A DNA stretch of 36,225 nt from Pelomyxa schiedti. Taxonomy: Eukaryota; Evosea; Pelobiontida; Pelomyxidae. Position numbers and translations under genes: made by a program. The notes below the pieces were generated by a model, which was not told the DNA's origin, ran no database searches, and saw nothing but the letters and a program-made list of their open reading frames with translations. Location of the stretch: contig JAHLWZ010000962.1 of NCBI GenBank assembly GCA_020536535.1, positions 1,443-37,667 of the forward strand. The letters are read 5' to 3'. This document shows, one piece after another, positions 19,214 through 28,076 of the stretch; within the stretch, counting starts at the first letter, position 1, and each line of letters begins with the position of its first letter.

Positions 19214-20365
19214 TCAAATGAGGAATGTGTCGTTATTGACACAGTAAAGTGAGAAGTGGCAATTCACAGTCAAGGTGAAGATGATTACACCAGAAGAGGG
19301 GTCCACCAAATAAACCTTGTTTTCATTCTCAACAACAAGGAAATCACCTGCATCCCTTAGAGCGTTGACAGTATCCAAACGAGGTAGCTCAATGACAATT
19401 GGCTCTGAGGGGCAAGTGAGGAAGTTCCATGCCTCCAATTTGTTTCCAGTTACTTGCCTCTGTGCAACAACAAAGTGGTGCATTACAGTATGATTCTTTG
19501 TTGGCATCTTGAATAGTACTCTTGTTGTACCATCGAGCAACAATTCATACATTGCCTCGCTTGTCTCTAGCATAAGCCTCTTGCAATCCCAGAAAAGGTA
19601 ACTGCCTGTATAATGTATAACTAATTCCGGCGGTACAGTAACCTTCACAGTGTCAACAGGAACCATCACACCACTCTCAAATGCACTCTCCGCATCAATC
19701 AAGTGGCAGATGAACGTGATAAGCACACCGTCACAAACTACTTCATCAGTAACACAGAAATGCAGGCCATCAACAAATCCCTGGAAATTCCACTCTCCCT
19801 CCTCAGCACACCTCAGTTTCCTTGGTTCTGACACACTCAAACAAGAAGTACTATTATTGAGCTTCCACAATCTCCACCCAGAGGTATCAATAATCCAGGG
19901 ATTCTTGCAGACCAGGGAATAAAGCTCTACTTTCCCATGTGCTCCAGGAATAGACACTGAGGAACCTGTCTCGACATCAGTAACAGTCACTCTGCTCTTG
20001 ACTTGACCCACAATTCCGTGGCATTCGATGTAGTGCGTGGTATCGATCCACACGACGTCGCCGATGTCGTGTTGCGTGAATCCTTTTGTTGATGTTGTAG
20101 TGGTTGATGTGACGCCAAGTGTGTCCAGTGAGACTCCCACAATGACACTGGAGTTGGCCTCGTCGCTCGAGATCACCACGCGGCCGCGTGACCACCCGTC
20201 GACCATCGCCATCAAGAGGGGAACATTATGGGACGTGAGGACGGAAGCGGGGCTGTTTCGGCCGCAGCGATGGTGCGACGACATCATCAGCGCTAGTATC
20301 TGCTCCTTGAAAACAACGAGAGGTTCCAGAACCCACTCAACTCGTGAGCCCTCCCCGTCACCCAT
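19214..20365 (-). CDS. Repeated lineage-specific family protein, copy 6
   Basis: 383 aa from MGDGEGSRVEWVLEP; the 16 upstream in-frame codons include a run of Lys and are less likely to be coding. It shares with copy 4 the form FKEQILALMMSSHHRCG, 'WIDTTHYIE', 'NPWIIDTSGWRLWKL', 'FVDGLHFCV', 'IDAESAFESGVMVPVD', 'FWDCKRLML', 'ELLLDGTTRVLF' and 'VYLVDPSSGVIIFTL'. Like copy 4 it lacks the acidic/basic insert that the other subgroup carries after the WRVWKV block. Single exon, opposite in strand to copy 4. Function unknown. Confidence 0.87.
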   Translation of the reverse strand: MGDGEGSRVEWVLEPLVVFKEQILALMMSSHHRCGRNSPASVLTSHNVPLLMAMVDGWSRGRVVISSDEANSSVIVGVSLDTLGVTSTTTTSTKGFTQHDIGDVVWIDTTHYIECHGIVGQVKSRVTVTDVETGSSVSIPGAHGKVELYSLVCKNPWIIDTSGWRLWKLNNSTSCLSVSEPRKLRCAEEGEWNFQGFVDGLHFCVTDEVVCDGVLITFICHLIDAESAFESGVMVPVDTVKVTVPPELVIHYTGSYLFWDCKRLMLETSEAMYELLLDGTTRVLFKMPTKNHTVMHHFVVAQRQVTGNKLEAWNFLTCPSEPIVIELPRLDTVNALRDAGDFLVVENENKVYLVDPSSGVIIFTLTVNCHFSLYCVNNDTFLI

Positions 20366-20444
20366 TTTCTTTTTTTCGGTGATGTTAGGAGACAGCTGAA
20401 CATGAATAATCAACAGACCGGAACGCTGGACTTTTCGTTATCGT

Positions 20445-20482
20445 CGCTCAGGATCGGCGGTCTGGTTTTTTTTATTCAGCCA
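20445..20482 (+). repeat. Dispersed short repeat, copy B
   Basis: Same 17-bp core, T-run and 'attcagcca' tail as at 9469-9503. It lies 80 nt upstream (in gene sense) of copy 6 and in reverse orientation to it, whereas copy A lies in the same orientation as the Roco gene, so a simple oriented promoter role is unlikely. Confidence 0.75.
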
Positions 20483-21069
20483 TGTGTTTACTTGCTCTTT
20501 TGTCTGGATAATTTGTTGCAGATGATTGGCAGAATAGATTAGTTCAAAAATAAAAAATCCACCCAAAACCAAAGGCAGTGTGTTACAACATTATCATCAC
20601 CAAAGTTATCACTACTTGTGATCGACGAACTTCAGTCGTTGTTTACTTTGAATTTCCAACTGTGTGTAACGATCAGGATGTGTGTACAGACACAGCAATT
20701 CCCGCCAGGCAAGTGGCAATGCGCGCTGTCAAGTCATTGTAAGCACCAGGTGCTGTGGTGGTTGCAGACAGGGTGCCCGACGACGTTGTGCTTGTTGCTG
20801 TCGTTGGGTTTGTTGTTGCGTGTGTGGAGCTTGCTGTTGTGAACACGATCTCCGCACAAGTTCCCGGCCGGTTTATCTCTGTCCACTGAACAAATACACG
20901 CACCATCGCCTCGGAGATGGCCTGGTGCCAACGGTCCCGTGACGTACTAAGCGTGTTACGGCGTCGTTGTTTAATTCTTCTTCCCAAAAAGCCAACTTCG
21001 CATAAGTTGAAAATTTCACGGACCATTTGTCTCTCCACTGAAAAATAGCACAGAGGACGTGGTCGTCAA
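20483..21069. other. Unassigned stretch with competing open frames
   Basis: On the plus strand a frame from about 20580 to 20741 reads 'SVVVYFEFPTVCNDQD' and 'AIPARQVAMRAVKSL' before a stop, and looks protein-like. On the minus strand 21038-20673 is open (121 aa, Thr/Ser/Ala-rich middle). Neither has a recognised domain. Two related 40-nt segments (about 20845-20890 and 20999-21042, both ending 'tccactgaa') suggest local duplication. Possibly a gene relic. Confidence 0.3.
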
Positions 21070-21142
21070 GGCTTCATGGCTTAGTTGGCAAAGCGTCGCT
21101 CTCGTAAAGCGAAGATCGCGGGTTCGATTCCCACTGGAGCCT
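21070..21142 (+). tRNA. tRNA-Thr (CGT)
   Basis: Cloverleaf: acceptor GGCTTCA/TGGAGCC, D-stem GCTT/AAGC, anticodon stem TCGCT/AGCGA with loop CTCGTAA (anticodon CGT) and T-loop TTCGATT. One mismatch in the T-stem. No intron and no encoded CCA. A T-rich stretch follows as Pol III terminator. Confidence 0.93.
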
Positions 21143-21218
21143 TAATTTTTGTTTTTCAACTGCCAGCATTTCTGTCGTCCCGTGTGTCCCTTCGTAGTAA
21201 AAAGAATGAGGGTTTTTG

Positions 21219-22385
21219 TCAACACTCCCTTGTCAGCGTGAAAATGTGCACACCAGATGAGGGGGCAACAACATGAACTTGATTCCTTTCCAGCACAACA
21301 AGGAAGCTTCCCCAGGAAGTGAGTGTTACGGGATTGTGCACAGAGCATGGGAGTGTGATCACTGTTGGGTGTGTACCACTGGTTTTGCTGGAGAAGTCCC
21401 AAACTGCACACTTCTGGATCCAGTCTTTCCTCTGTGAAACGAAGCAATCCTCCAGAACCAGCAGGTTGTCTGTGTGGTTTTCACAAAGGAAATTCAACTC
21501 ACCACTTTCCAACAGCTCATAAACTCTGTGGTCCTTTACAACCACAACTCTCTTTGATTCCCAGAAGCAGTATGAGTAGTCCAGCAGTCCACCCAATGCA
21601 AGCTGGCCTAATCCAAGCACACTCCTTGTCACAGAAGCCAAAGGCGCCATCTCACCAGTTTCAAAGGCCCTCTCAACATCAACCAAGTGGAACGCAATAA
21701 GCTCCGGAAGTGGGCGGCGACGCCGCTGCAGCACAACACAGAGCCCATCATCATCCACAAACTTGTGGAACACGAACGAACCCAGGCTCCCCAAACACAG
21801 CCCTTCATCATCACCATCAAGCTCACCATCACTCCTCCACCACGGCCTCACCCTCCTTGCCTGCGACACACTCATCATTTTTTCGGCACTCTGCCCCTCG
21901 CCGTTGTCCCCTTGATCCACTGTAACCACCTTCCACACATTCCAGTTCAGGATGTCCACAATCCACCTGCCTCTGCCTCTGCAAAAGATGGTTTGGCCGT
22001 TTGTCGGCAGGTCGACTCTTTGGCCAGTGATTGCATTTGTTACGGAAGTATCCATCCATGCATCCAGAAAGTGGGTGCTGTCCATCCACGTTACTGAAAG
22101 TGCAGGTCTGAACTGCACTCTTAAGTGGCGCATGAATCCGAGTGTGTGCGCCGACACCTCGACGACGGGCGCATGTGTATGCACCCCCAACAGACAACTG
22201 TGCAGTACTACGCAGCCAGTGGAACACTTTTCAACCAAGAACATTGTGAGGGGCGCATTGTGGGATGTGAGGGCCGATGCGGGGCTGCTCACACCACACC
22301 GAGAGTGCGACGACATCATAAACGCCAACATTTGGTCCCTGAACACGAGGTGGGGTTCAAGAAACCAACCGTCGTCCCCACGCAT
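21219..22385 (-). CDS. Repeated lineage-specific family protein, copy 7
   Basis: 388 aa from MRGDDGWFLEP, the start that aligns with copy 3; a Lys/Arg-rich open stretch upstream (to 22487) would run into the end of copy 8. Blocks: HLVFRDQMLAFMMSSHSRCG, 'ALTSHNAPLTMFLV', 'WMDSTHFLD', 'GRWIVDILNWNVWKV', 'KFVDDDGLCVV', 'VDVERAFETGEMAPLA', 'YSYCFWESKRVVV', 'VYELLESGELNFLC', 'CAVWDFSSKT' and 'VHVVAPSSGVHIFTL'. The usual 'HVVDP' reads HVVAP. Single exon, 76 nt downstream of copy 8. Function unknown. Confidence 0.87.
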   Translation of the reverse strand: MRGDDGWFLEPHLVFRDQMLAFMMSSHSRCGVSSPASALTSHNAPLTMFLVEKCSTGCVVLHSCLLGVHTHAPVVEVSAHTLGFMRHLRVQFRPALSVTWMDSTHFLDAWMDTSVTNAITGQRVDLPTNGQTIFCRGRGRWIVDILNWNVWKVVTVDQGDNGEGQSAEKMMSVSQARRVRPWWRSDGELDGDDEGLCLGSLGSFVFHKFVDDDGLCVVLQRRRRPLPELIAFHLVDVERAFETGEMAPLASVTRSVLGLGQLALGGLLDYSYCFWESKRVVVVKDHRVYELLESGELNFLCENHTDNLLVLEDCFVSQRKDWIQKCAVWDFSSKTSGTHPTVITLPCSVHNPVTLTSWGSFLVVLERNQVHVVAPSSGVHIFTLTREC

Positions 22386-22461
22386 TTTGTATTTTTTTTT
22401 TCCAGATTTCCTTCTGCCTACATAAATCCGTGTCTGAGGGAGTAGAAGGAACCTGGTAAAT

Positions 22462-23634
22462 TCACCCATAATACAAACGTGGACCACTCAGAGAGAAAAT
22501 TTGAGCTCCAGAGGCAGGATCAACTGCATGGAGTTTGGACTTTCCCAGCACAACCAGCAATCCTCCCCATGACGTCAGTTTAAAAGGGAACCCAGAGCGA
22601 TCAGACCACGGGAGTGTTATCACTGTGGGATGTGTTTCACTGTTGGAGAAGTCCCACACCTCACACTCGTCTCCCAGTGCATTCCTTTGCGCAATGAACA
22701 AGTTGTCCAGAATCAGCAGGGAATCTGTGTCGTTTTCACAAAGGAACCTCAACTCACCCCTTTCGGTCAGCTCATAAACTCTGTGGTCCTTGGCAACCAC
22801 AACTCTCTTTGATGGCCAGAAGCAGTGAGAGAACCCCAGAGGTTCTCCAAGCTGAGGTGGTACATTCACCCTCACAGTATCAACAGGAACCAACACCTCG
22901 CCGGTCTCGAATGCACTCACAATGTCGACCAGGTGGTACTCCCTCACCTCTGCCCCATTTGGGCACCATCCAACCTCAAAAAATCCATCACCAACCATCC
23001 CCCTGAAATTGAATGACCCAGCTTCTTCCCCCTGTTTCGCCAAGGATGTATCCATTTGCCCTTCACTTCCCTGGTTCCTCCTCCCCCTCATCCTCATCCT
23101 CCTCTCGTCCCACCAAGGGGTGACATCCCTGGGCTGTGATACTCTCATTGGCCCCGCTTTATCAACCTTCCACACCCTCCACAAGCTGTGATCCACGATC
23201 CACTTTCCCTTCCATCCAGCGCGAGAGCAGCCGTGCATTTTGGGAACCACAGCGCACTTGCCGGTTGCTGCATTGGCGACGCAAGCACCGTCGCAGGGGT
23301 TGAGGCACGAGGCCAAGCAGAGGGTGCTGTCCATCCTCGAGACAAAGGCCTTGGGTGACCACTCCCGGAAAAGGCTGGTCACGCCCAGCGTGTACTTTGA
23401 AACGCCGACAACGACTTGGGCCATGCCCGACCCTGGTACAACCACACAGCCGCGTGACCATTTGTCAACCAACAACCTCACGAGGGGCGCATTGTGGGAT
23501 GTGAGGGCAGACGCCGCGCTGCTCGCACCACACCGAGCGTGCGACGACATCACAAACGACAATATTTGCTCGCTGAACACGAGGTACCGCTCCAGGATCC
23601 AACCATTGGTACACCCACCATCACTTTCTTTCAT
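22462..23634 (-). CDS. Repeated lineage-specific family protein, copy 8
   Basis: 390 aa from MKESDGGCTNGWILERYLV. Strongly similar over its length, in protein and DNA, to copy 9 (25076-26275), including the 'GPRLYYG' end and bases past the stop codon, so the two are a recent duplicate pair. Blocks: FSEQILSFVMSSHARCG, 'RMDSTLCLA', 'GKWIVDHSLWRVWKV', 'MVGDGFFEVGW', 'FSHCFWPSKRVVV', 'VYELTERGELRFLC', 'CEVWDFSNSE' and 'LHAVDPASGAQIFSL'. It carries a basic Arg/Gly-rich insert after the WRVWKV block. Single exon. Function unknown. Confidence 0.88.
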   Translation of the reverse strand: MKESDGGCTNGWILERYLVFSEQILSFVMSSHARCGASSAASALTSHNAPLVRLLVDKWSRGCVVVPGSGMAQVVVGVSKYTLGVTSLFREWSPKAFVSRMDSTLCLASCLNPCDGACVANAATGKCAVVPKMHGCSRAGWKGKWIVDHSLWRVWKVDKAGPMRVSQPRDVTPWWDERRMRMRGRRNQGSEGQMDTSLAKQGEEAGSFNFRGMVGDGFFEVGWCPNGAEVREYHLVDIVSAFETGEVLVPVDTVRVNVPPQLGEPLGFSHCFWPSKRVVVAKDHRVYELTERGELRFLCENDTDSLLILDNLFIAQRNALGDECEVWDFSNSETHPTVITLPWSDRSGFPFKLTSWGGLLVVLGKSKLHAVDPASGAQIFSLSGPRLYYG

Positions 23635-23741
23635 TTCCTTGAATTGGGTTTACGATTTATGGATCGTCCCGTCTCGCCCCGTCTCGCCTTTTCGGCGCCC
23701 AGAGGTACGCCGGGCCAAAGTTCATCGACGCGCGTGGCCAA

Positions 23742-25085
23742 TTGTCAGCCCTGGCAACAGCGTCTCACGAGCGATGCGGGTGCGCGAGCGCGGCGAGGTT
23801 AATGTGCGGTGCTTCGGGGACGCTGTTGAGTCAATTGTGGGATGACTGGATCATGGGCACTGAGCGCAGGTTTATCGTGCAGGCCTCGTTGCACTATGGC
23901 GCCACTGTCATGGCCGTTTTCTCATTTGGGATTTCGCATTTGACTTGTGGGATCACGATGCCGGTGGAATCTCACTACTGCATGGATATTTTGTGTGTGG
24001 TTGATTGGGACCGGCACGTTGGCCTGGATAATTCCAGGAACGTTGCATTGTGGGAATCCTGCCGGCAGAAATCGACACCGAGGTCTGTGAGGATTGATGT
24101 TGGTGCGATGGACCGAATTTACAGATGCGTTTTCAATTCCAAGTGGCTGGTTTTTTCCTGTGCAATTGGGAACTTTGAGAGGATAGGGATCATTGAAATT
24201 CCTCCTGGAATTGAATTGGACCAATCTCACTCAATTGGGCCCCCAACCATTGTTCCTTTTCCTAGCACGTGTCCACTGAAACTGGAATTCGTCTCTGGTG
24301 ACTTGGTTGTACTTGCGTTTGATGAAAATTTCAACCCCAGCCTATCAGTTTTCAACATAGTGCCAGGGATACTCACAAGCAAAACAAGCTTCAAAGTGCC
24401 TCCAGGTCCTGGACACATTTACAAACTGACAGTTCTGGGGATGAGGAAACGAAGTGGCAAGCTGCTCTTCATTGCAATGATTCGCTACCCAAAGGCTGAT
24501 TCTACAATCATTGAGATTCCAGAAGGCCGTGATTGGGAGTGCTCTGAACTCAAGTTCTTCACCACAAAGTGCACTGAAATGTCACGTCTAAGTGACTCCC
24601 TGTTCTGCTTGTTCTCACCAGAGGGATCCTTTTGCGAAATCTGGGATGCCAACGACACCACAGAACCAACCAAGGCCATACCACTCATGCCCTCTGTGAT
24701 TCCTTGTCGTCCACTGGAGAAATCAGAAACATGGACTGCAGTGGCACACTCTGGGTTTATATTTCACCTGTGTGACAAGCAGTTCAACCTTATTGAAGCT
24801 GCCACTGCAACTACTGTCCTCACACTTCCAATCACAAGGTATTGCTCAGTCATCCCCAAAAAAAAAAACAACCAACCATTAATTACCACAGGGAAAGCAT
24901 GCACAAAGGAGCAGATTTGCAGGTGTGGTCACCTTAGTTCTGTGGCACGCGGGGGCATCTCGACAAAAATGTTCATTCACAACTTTAGGCGACACCTCGG
25001 TTGTACCAATGAATTGATTGTTGATGTGATCACTGTTGGAGATGAACTGTTAATTCAGATGAATCCTCTGCTGAATCACCCATAA
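23742..25085 (+). CDS. Diverged member of the repeated family, copy 5' (possibly decaying)
   Basis: About 447 codons open on the opposite strand to its neighbours. It keeps weak versions of the family blocks: 'ATASHERCG', 'FGISHLTCGITM', 'KWLVFSCAIGNFERIGI', 'FCEIWDAND' and 'LIEAATATTVLTLP'. No ATG is found at the expected start; the frame runs upstream without Met to about 23645. The ATG at 23659 is in another frame and the first in-frame ATG is at 23802, inside the conserved block. This suggests a frameshift, a missed exon or a non-functional start. Near 24842 a GT...AG pair (donor gtattg, acceptor near 24894) would end the protein soon after the last family block; without it the frame overlaps the 3' end of copy 9 by 10 nt. 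Confidence 0.6.
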   Translation: MSALATASHERCGCASAARLMCGASGTLLSQLWDDWIMGTERRFIVQASLHYGATVMAVFSFGISHLTCGITMPVESHYCMDILCVVDWDRHVGLDNSRNVALWESCRQKSTPRSVRIDVGAMDRIYRCVFNSKWLVFSCAIGNFERIGIIEIPPGIELDQSHSIGPPTIVPFPSTCPLKLEFVSGDLVVLAFDENFNPSLSVFNIVPGILTSKTSFKVPPGPGHIYKLTVLGMRKRSGKLLFIAMIRYPKADSTIIEIPEGRDWECSELKFFTTKCTEMSRLSDSLFCLFSPEGSFCEIWDANDTTEPTKAIPLMPSVIPCRPLEKSETWTAVAHSGFIFHLCDKQFNLIEAATATTVLTLPITRYCSVIPKKKNNQPLITTGKACTKEQICRCGHLSSVARGGISTKMFIHNFRRHLGCTNELIVDVITVGDELLIQMNPLLNHP

Positions 25086-26275
25086 TACAAACGTGGACCA
25101 CTCAGAGAGAAAATATCAGTACCAGAGGCAGGATCAACTGCGTGGAGTTTGAACTTTTCCAACACAACCAGCAGTCCTCCCCATTGCTTAAGTTTAAAAG
25201 TGATCCCAGATGGATCAGAACACGGGAGTGTGATCACTGTTTGATGCGTTTCACTGCTTCTGCTGGAGAAGTCCCACACCTCACACTCGTTGACCCGTGC
25301 CTTCCTCTGCACAATGAACAAGTTGTCCAGAATCAGTAAGTCTGTGTAGTTTTCACAAAGGAACCTCAACTCACCACTCCCCGTCAGCTCATAGACTCTG
25401 TGGTCCTTGACAGCCACAACTCTCTTCGACGGCCAGAAGCAATGGGTGAACCCGAGAGGTGTTCCAAGCTGAGGTGGCACGATCACCCTCACAGAATCAA
25501 CAGGCACAATCTCGCCAGTCTCAAACGCGCTCTCAATGTCAGCCAGGTGAAACTCCCTCACTTCTGTAAGTGCCCCATTTTGGCTCTTCCTCTCAAACTC
25601 ACAAAATCCATCAGCAACCATCCCTCTGAAACTGAACCACCCTGAAGCTTCTTCCCTCAGGGGTTTAGCTGAAGTGGATGTATCTTCAGCCCCAACTTGC
25701 CCTGACCCTTTACTTCCCCGGTTCCTCCTCCCCCTCGTAGCCGTCCTCTCGTGCCACCAAGGGGTGACATCCCTCGGCTGCGACACACTCACGACCCCTG
25801 CTTTCTCAACCTTCCACACCCTCCACAGGTTGTGATCCACGATCCACTTTCCCTTCCATCCGACGTGAGATGCGCTGTGCATTTTGGGAACCCCCCCACA
25901 TTCGCCGGTTGCTGCATTGGCGACGTAAGCACCATCACAGGCGCTGAGGCACGCCATGCAGAGGGTGCTGTCCATCCTCGAGACAAAGGCCTTGGGTGAC
26001 CACTCCCGGAAAAGGCTGGTCACGCCCAGCGTGTACTTTGAAACTCCGACAACGACTTGGGCCATGCCCGACCCTGGTGCAACCACACAGCCGCGTGACC
26101 ATTTGTCGGCCAAGAGCCTCACGAGGGGCGCATTGTGGGATGTGAGGGCCGACGCCGCGCTGCTCACACCGCACCGAGCGTGCGACGACATCACAAGCGA
26201 CAATAACTGCTCTCTGAACACGAGGTGCCGCTCCAGGATCCAACCGTTTGGACACCCACCATCACTTCCTTTCAT
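25076..26275 (-). CDS. Repeated lineage-specific family protein, copy 9
   Basis: 399 aa from MKGSDGGCPNGWILERHLV. Close duplicate of copy 8, differing mainly by small insertions in the basic insert (residues about 185-215) and near the 'MVADGFCEFE' block. Other blocks: FREQLLSLVMSSHARCG, 'RMDSTLCMA', 'GKWIVDHNLWRVWKV', 'IESAFETGEIVPVD', 'FTHCFWPSKRVVAV', 'VYELTGSGELRFLC', 'CEVWDFSSRS' and 'LHAVDPASGTDIFSL'. Single exon. Its 3' end meets the plus-strand diverged copy. Function unknown. Confidence 0.88.
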   Translation of the reverse strand: MKGSDGGCPNGWILERHLVFREQLLSLVMSSHARCGVSSAASALTSHNAPLVRLLADKWSRGCVVAPGSGMAQVVVGVSKYTLGVTSLFREWSPKAFVSRMDSTLCMACLSACDGAYVANAATGECGGVPKMHSASHVGWKGKWIVDHNLWRVWKVEKAGVVSVSQPRDVTPWWHERTATRGRRNRGSKGSGQVGAEDTSTSAKPLREEASGWFSFRGMVADGFCEFERKSQNGALTEVREFHLADIESAFETGEIVPVDSVRVIVPPQLGTPLGFTHCFWPSKRVVAVKDHRVYELTGSGELRFLCENYTDLLILDNLFIVQRKARVNECEVWDFSSRSSETHQTVITLPCSDPSGITFKLKQWGGLLVVLEKFKLHAVDPASGTDIFSLSGPRLYYG

Positions 26276-26482
26276 TTCCTTGTATTATTTGATCCAATCA
26301 AGTGTACGACAAGGAATCACAAGGGATGACCTTGGTTGGCTCTGTGGTGTTGATAACATCTCCCCTCACATCTTCTCATCTCGACAATATTCACTTTAGG
26401 CAAACCACACGTTCGTTACCCGAAAAATTCGAATTTGGTGGTCTTCTAACAACAAATCAAAGTACGACGACTACGACGGGCG
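26276..26482. other. Intergenic, divergent promoters of copy 9 and the cystinosin gene
   Basis: About 200 nt between the start of copy 9 (minus) and the proposed first ATG of the cystinosin gene (plus). I see no coding frame, tRNA or repeat here. Confidence 0.5.
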
Positions 26483-27637
26483 ATGAACACGGCGTTGGTT
26501 TGTTTCGTTGTTTGTTTTCTTTTTTATGTTGGTGTAACTGTTCTGTTGTGGATAATAATTTAAGTGTTTAGAAATTTTGAGTTGCCTATTGTTTTGTGCA
26601 GGTTGTTGGACATATGTGTGGGTGGGCGTATGCGGCAACGTGGGCTGCATGTGGATACCCACAGGTGATACAAAACCACAACTCTAAGAGGTAGTTATTG
26701 TTACAGTACTTTGAGTAAGTTGACATTCATATCTATTCTGTTTAGCGTTGCTGGTGTGAGTACAGCGTATATCATGTACCAATTATCTGGAAGTTTGAGC
26801 TATTATATATATAACTCTGCTCTCGTGTTCCCTTGGTGAGCTCTATTGGTTTCTCCTTAATCCTGATCTTGAATCCGTACTCATCATACTACCCTTGTAT
26901 TACCTTTACAACAAGGAGACAGGTTTTACTCACTCCAGCGGAAGTTCAAGTTGTACTATAACTTGGCAGAAATCCCAGCACACGCTTCCGACATGCTATT
27001 TTCTGTGAATTCCACCGCAGTGGCAATTATCTTGTTCGCTCAATACTTCTATTTTCATGAGGTACTTCATTACTTTGTTTTTTTCCCTTACAATGACCTG
27101 ATTTATTCCTCTTCCTTCGTGGAGAGCAACAGCAAGGTGTCTCCCTACCTAAGATTTTCGCTATTATCTTATTGGTGTTTCACCATCTTTGCTCTTATCC
27201 TTTCTCTGCTGACATCAGCAATTGAAATCGTGGTTGTCATACAAATAATCGGTTTGGCCAAGCTGGTGTTTGTCACTATGAAATATGTTCCACAGGTTGT
27301 TGCATAAACGGCGGCAACGCTTTACACTTACCCTACCCTAGGTAATCAAAAACCAAACCCTCCGGAGTACAAAGGGTTGGAGTATCACGTCGTCATGGCT
27401 GGATTTGATTGGTGGAGTACTTTGTATCCTCAACCTGGTCTGCCTTGCCATAGCATACAGTTAAACTGTCACCTAATCTTCTATTTGCAACCCACTTACC
27501 CACCACAAGGAGACATCAACCTGTTATTTGTCAACGTACCCAAACTGGGACTCGCTATCATCTCGATCCTGTTCTCAGGCACACTCATACTCCAACACTG
27601 TATCTTCTCTCGGCACACAGATAAGCTGTGGGTTTGA
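26483..27637 (+). CDS. CTNS: Cystinosin-like lysosomal cystine transporter (PQ-loop family)
   Basis: Seven exons: 26483-26533, 26602-26690, 26746-26835, 26923-27061, 27125-27295, 27342-27459 and 27510-27637; six GT-AG introns of 46-87 nt, all in phase, 261 aa. Cystinosin exports cystine with protons from lysosomes. First PQ loop: 'CGYPQVIQNHNSKSVAG'. Second: 'KYVPQVIKNQTLRSTKGWS', followed by 'LDLIGGVLCILN'. Between and around them are several hydrophobic helices, and 'VPKLGLAIISILF' with 'LQHCIF' aligns to the human C-terminal helix region (KFGLGVFSIVFD, IQHFCL). It lacks the long lumenal N-terminal region of human cystinosin: exon 1 gives only 17 mostly hydrophobic residues. No GYDQL-type tail; it ends 'DKLWV'. 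The start exon is the least certain part. A tRNA-Leu gene follows 31 nt after the stop. Confidence 0.9.
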
Positions 27638-27668
27638 GCTGCCGCTGGGGAAAAAAAAAAGAAAAAGA

Positions 27669-27750
27669 TGTGTTCTGTGGGGTTCGAACCCACGCCACCG
27701 AAGTGAATAGAACCTGAATCTACCGCCTTAGACCACTCGGCCAAGAACAC
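27669..27750 (-). tRNA. tRNA-Leu (CAG), copy outside the array
   Basis: Long-variable-arm tRNA: acceptor GTGTTCT/AGAACAC, D-arm GCC...GGC, anticodon loop TTCAGGT (CAG), variable stem CAC-TTCG-GTG, T-loop TTCGAAC. The tRNA body is the same as the two array copies, including the downstream T-rich tract, but the upstream flank differs. Confidence 0.94.
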
Positions 27751-27864
27751 TCCAAAGAGAAGTGTTTAACACGTATGTAGTGCTACCAGTTCCACCATCC
27801 CTCAAGTTCGTACCCCTTTTCATTTTGTGTGGACTCTAGAAAGGCACTACCGACCTCCACAGAA

Positions 27865-27946
27865 GCGTCGGTGGCGGAGTTGGTCTAACGCGGTGCACTC
27901 AAGATGCATTTCCTTTGGAGCCTGGGTTCGAATCCCAGCCGGCGCA
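27865..27946 (+). tRNA. tRNA-Leu (CAA)
   Basis: Acceptor GCGTCGG/CCGGCGC, anticodon stem GTGCA/TGCAT with loop CTCAAGA (CAA), long variable arm and T-loop TTCGAAT. No intron. A TTTTT terminator follows within a few bases. Confidence 0.94.
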
Positions 27947-28076
27947 ATCTTTTTTGCTTTTTCTTTCCGGGACAGCACCTGTGTGCGGCTGTGCCCTCCC
28001 CTATTCCTTAATTGATCTTTACTTTAGTCTTCCCAGAAGGAAGAACGATCGCCAAATTCAGACAAACGGACAGACA

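Noticed and set aside
27496-27750. Open frame with 'MFLAEWSKAVDSGSIHFGGVGSNPTE' style sequence, also at 33300 and 34800
   Set aside because: It is the translated body of tRNA-Leu(CAG), which is why it recurs exactly at each tRNA copy.
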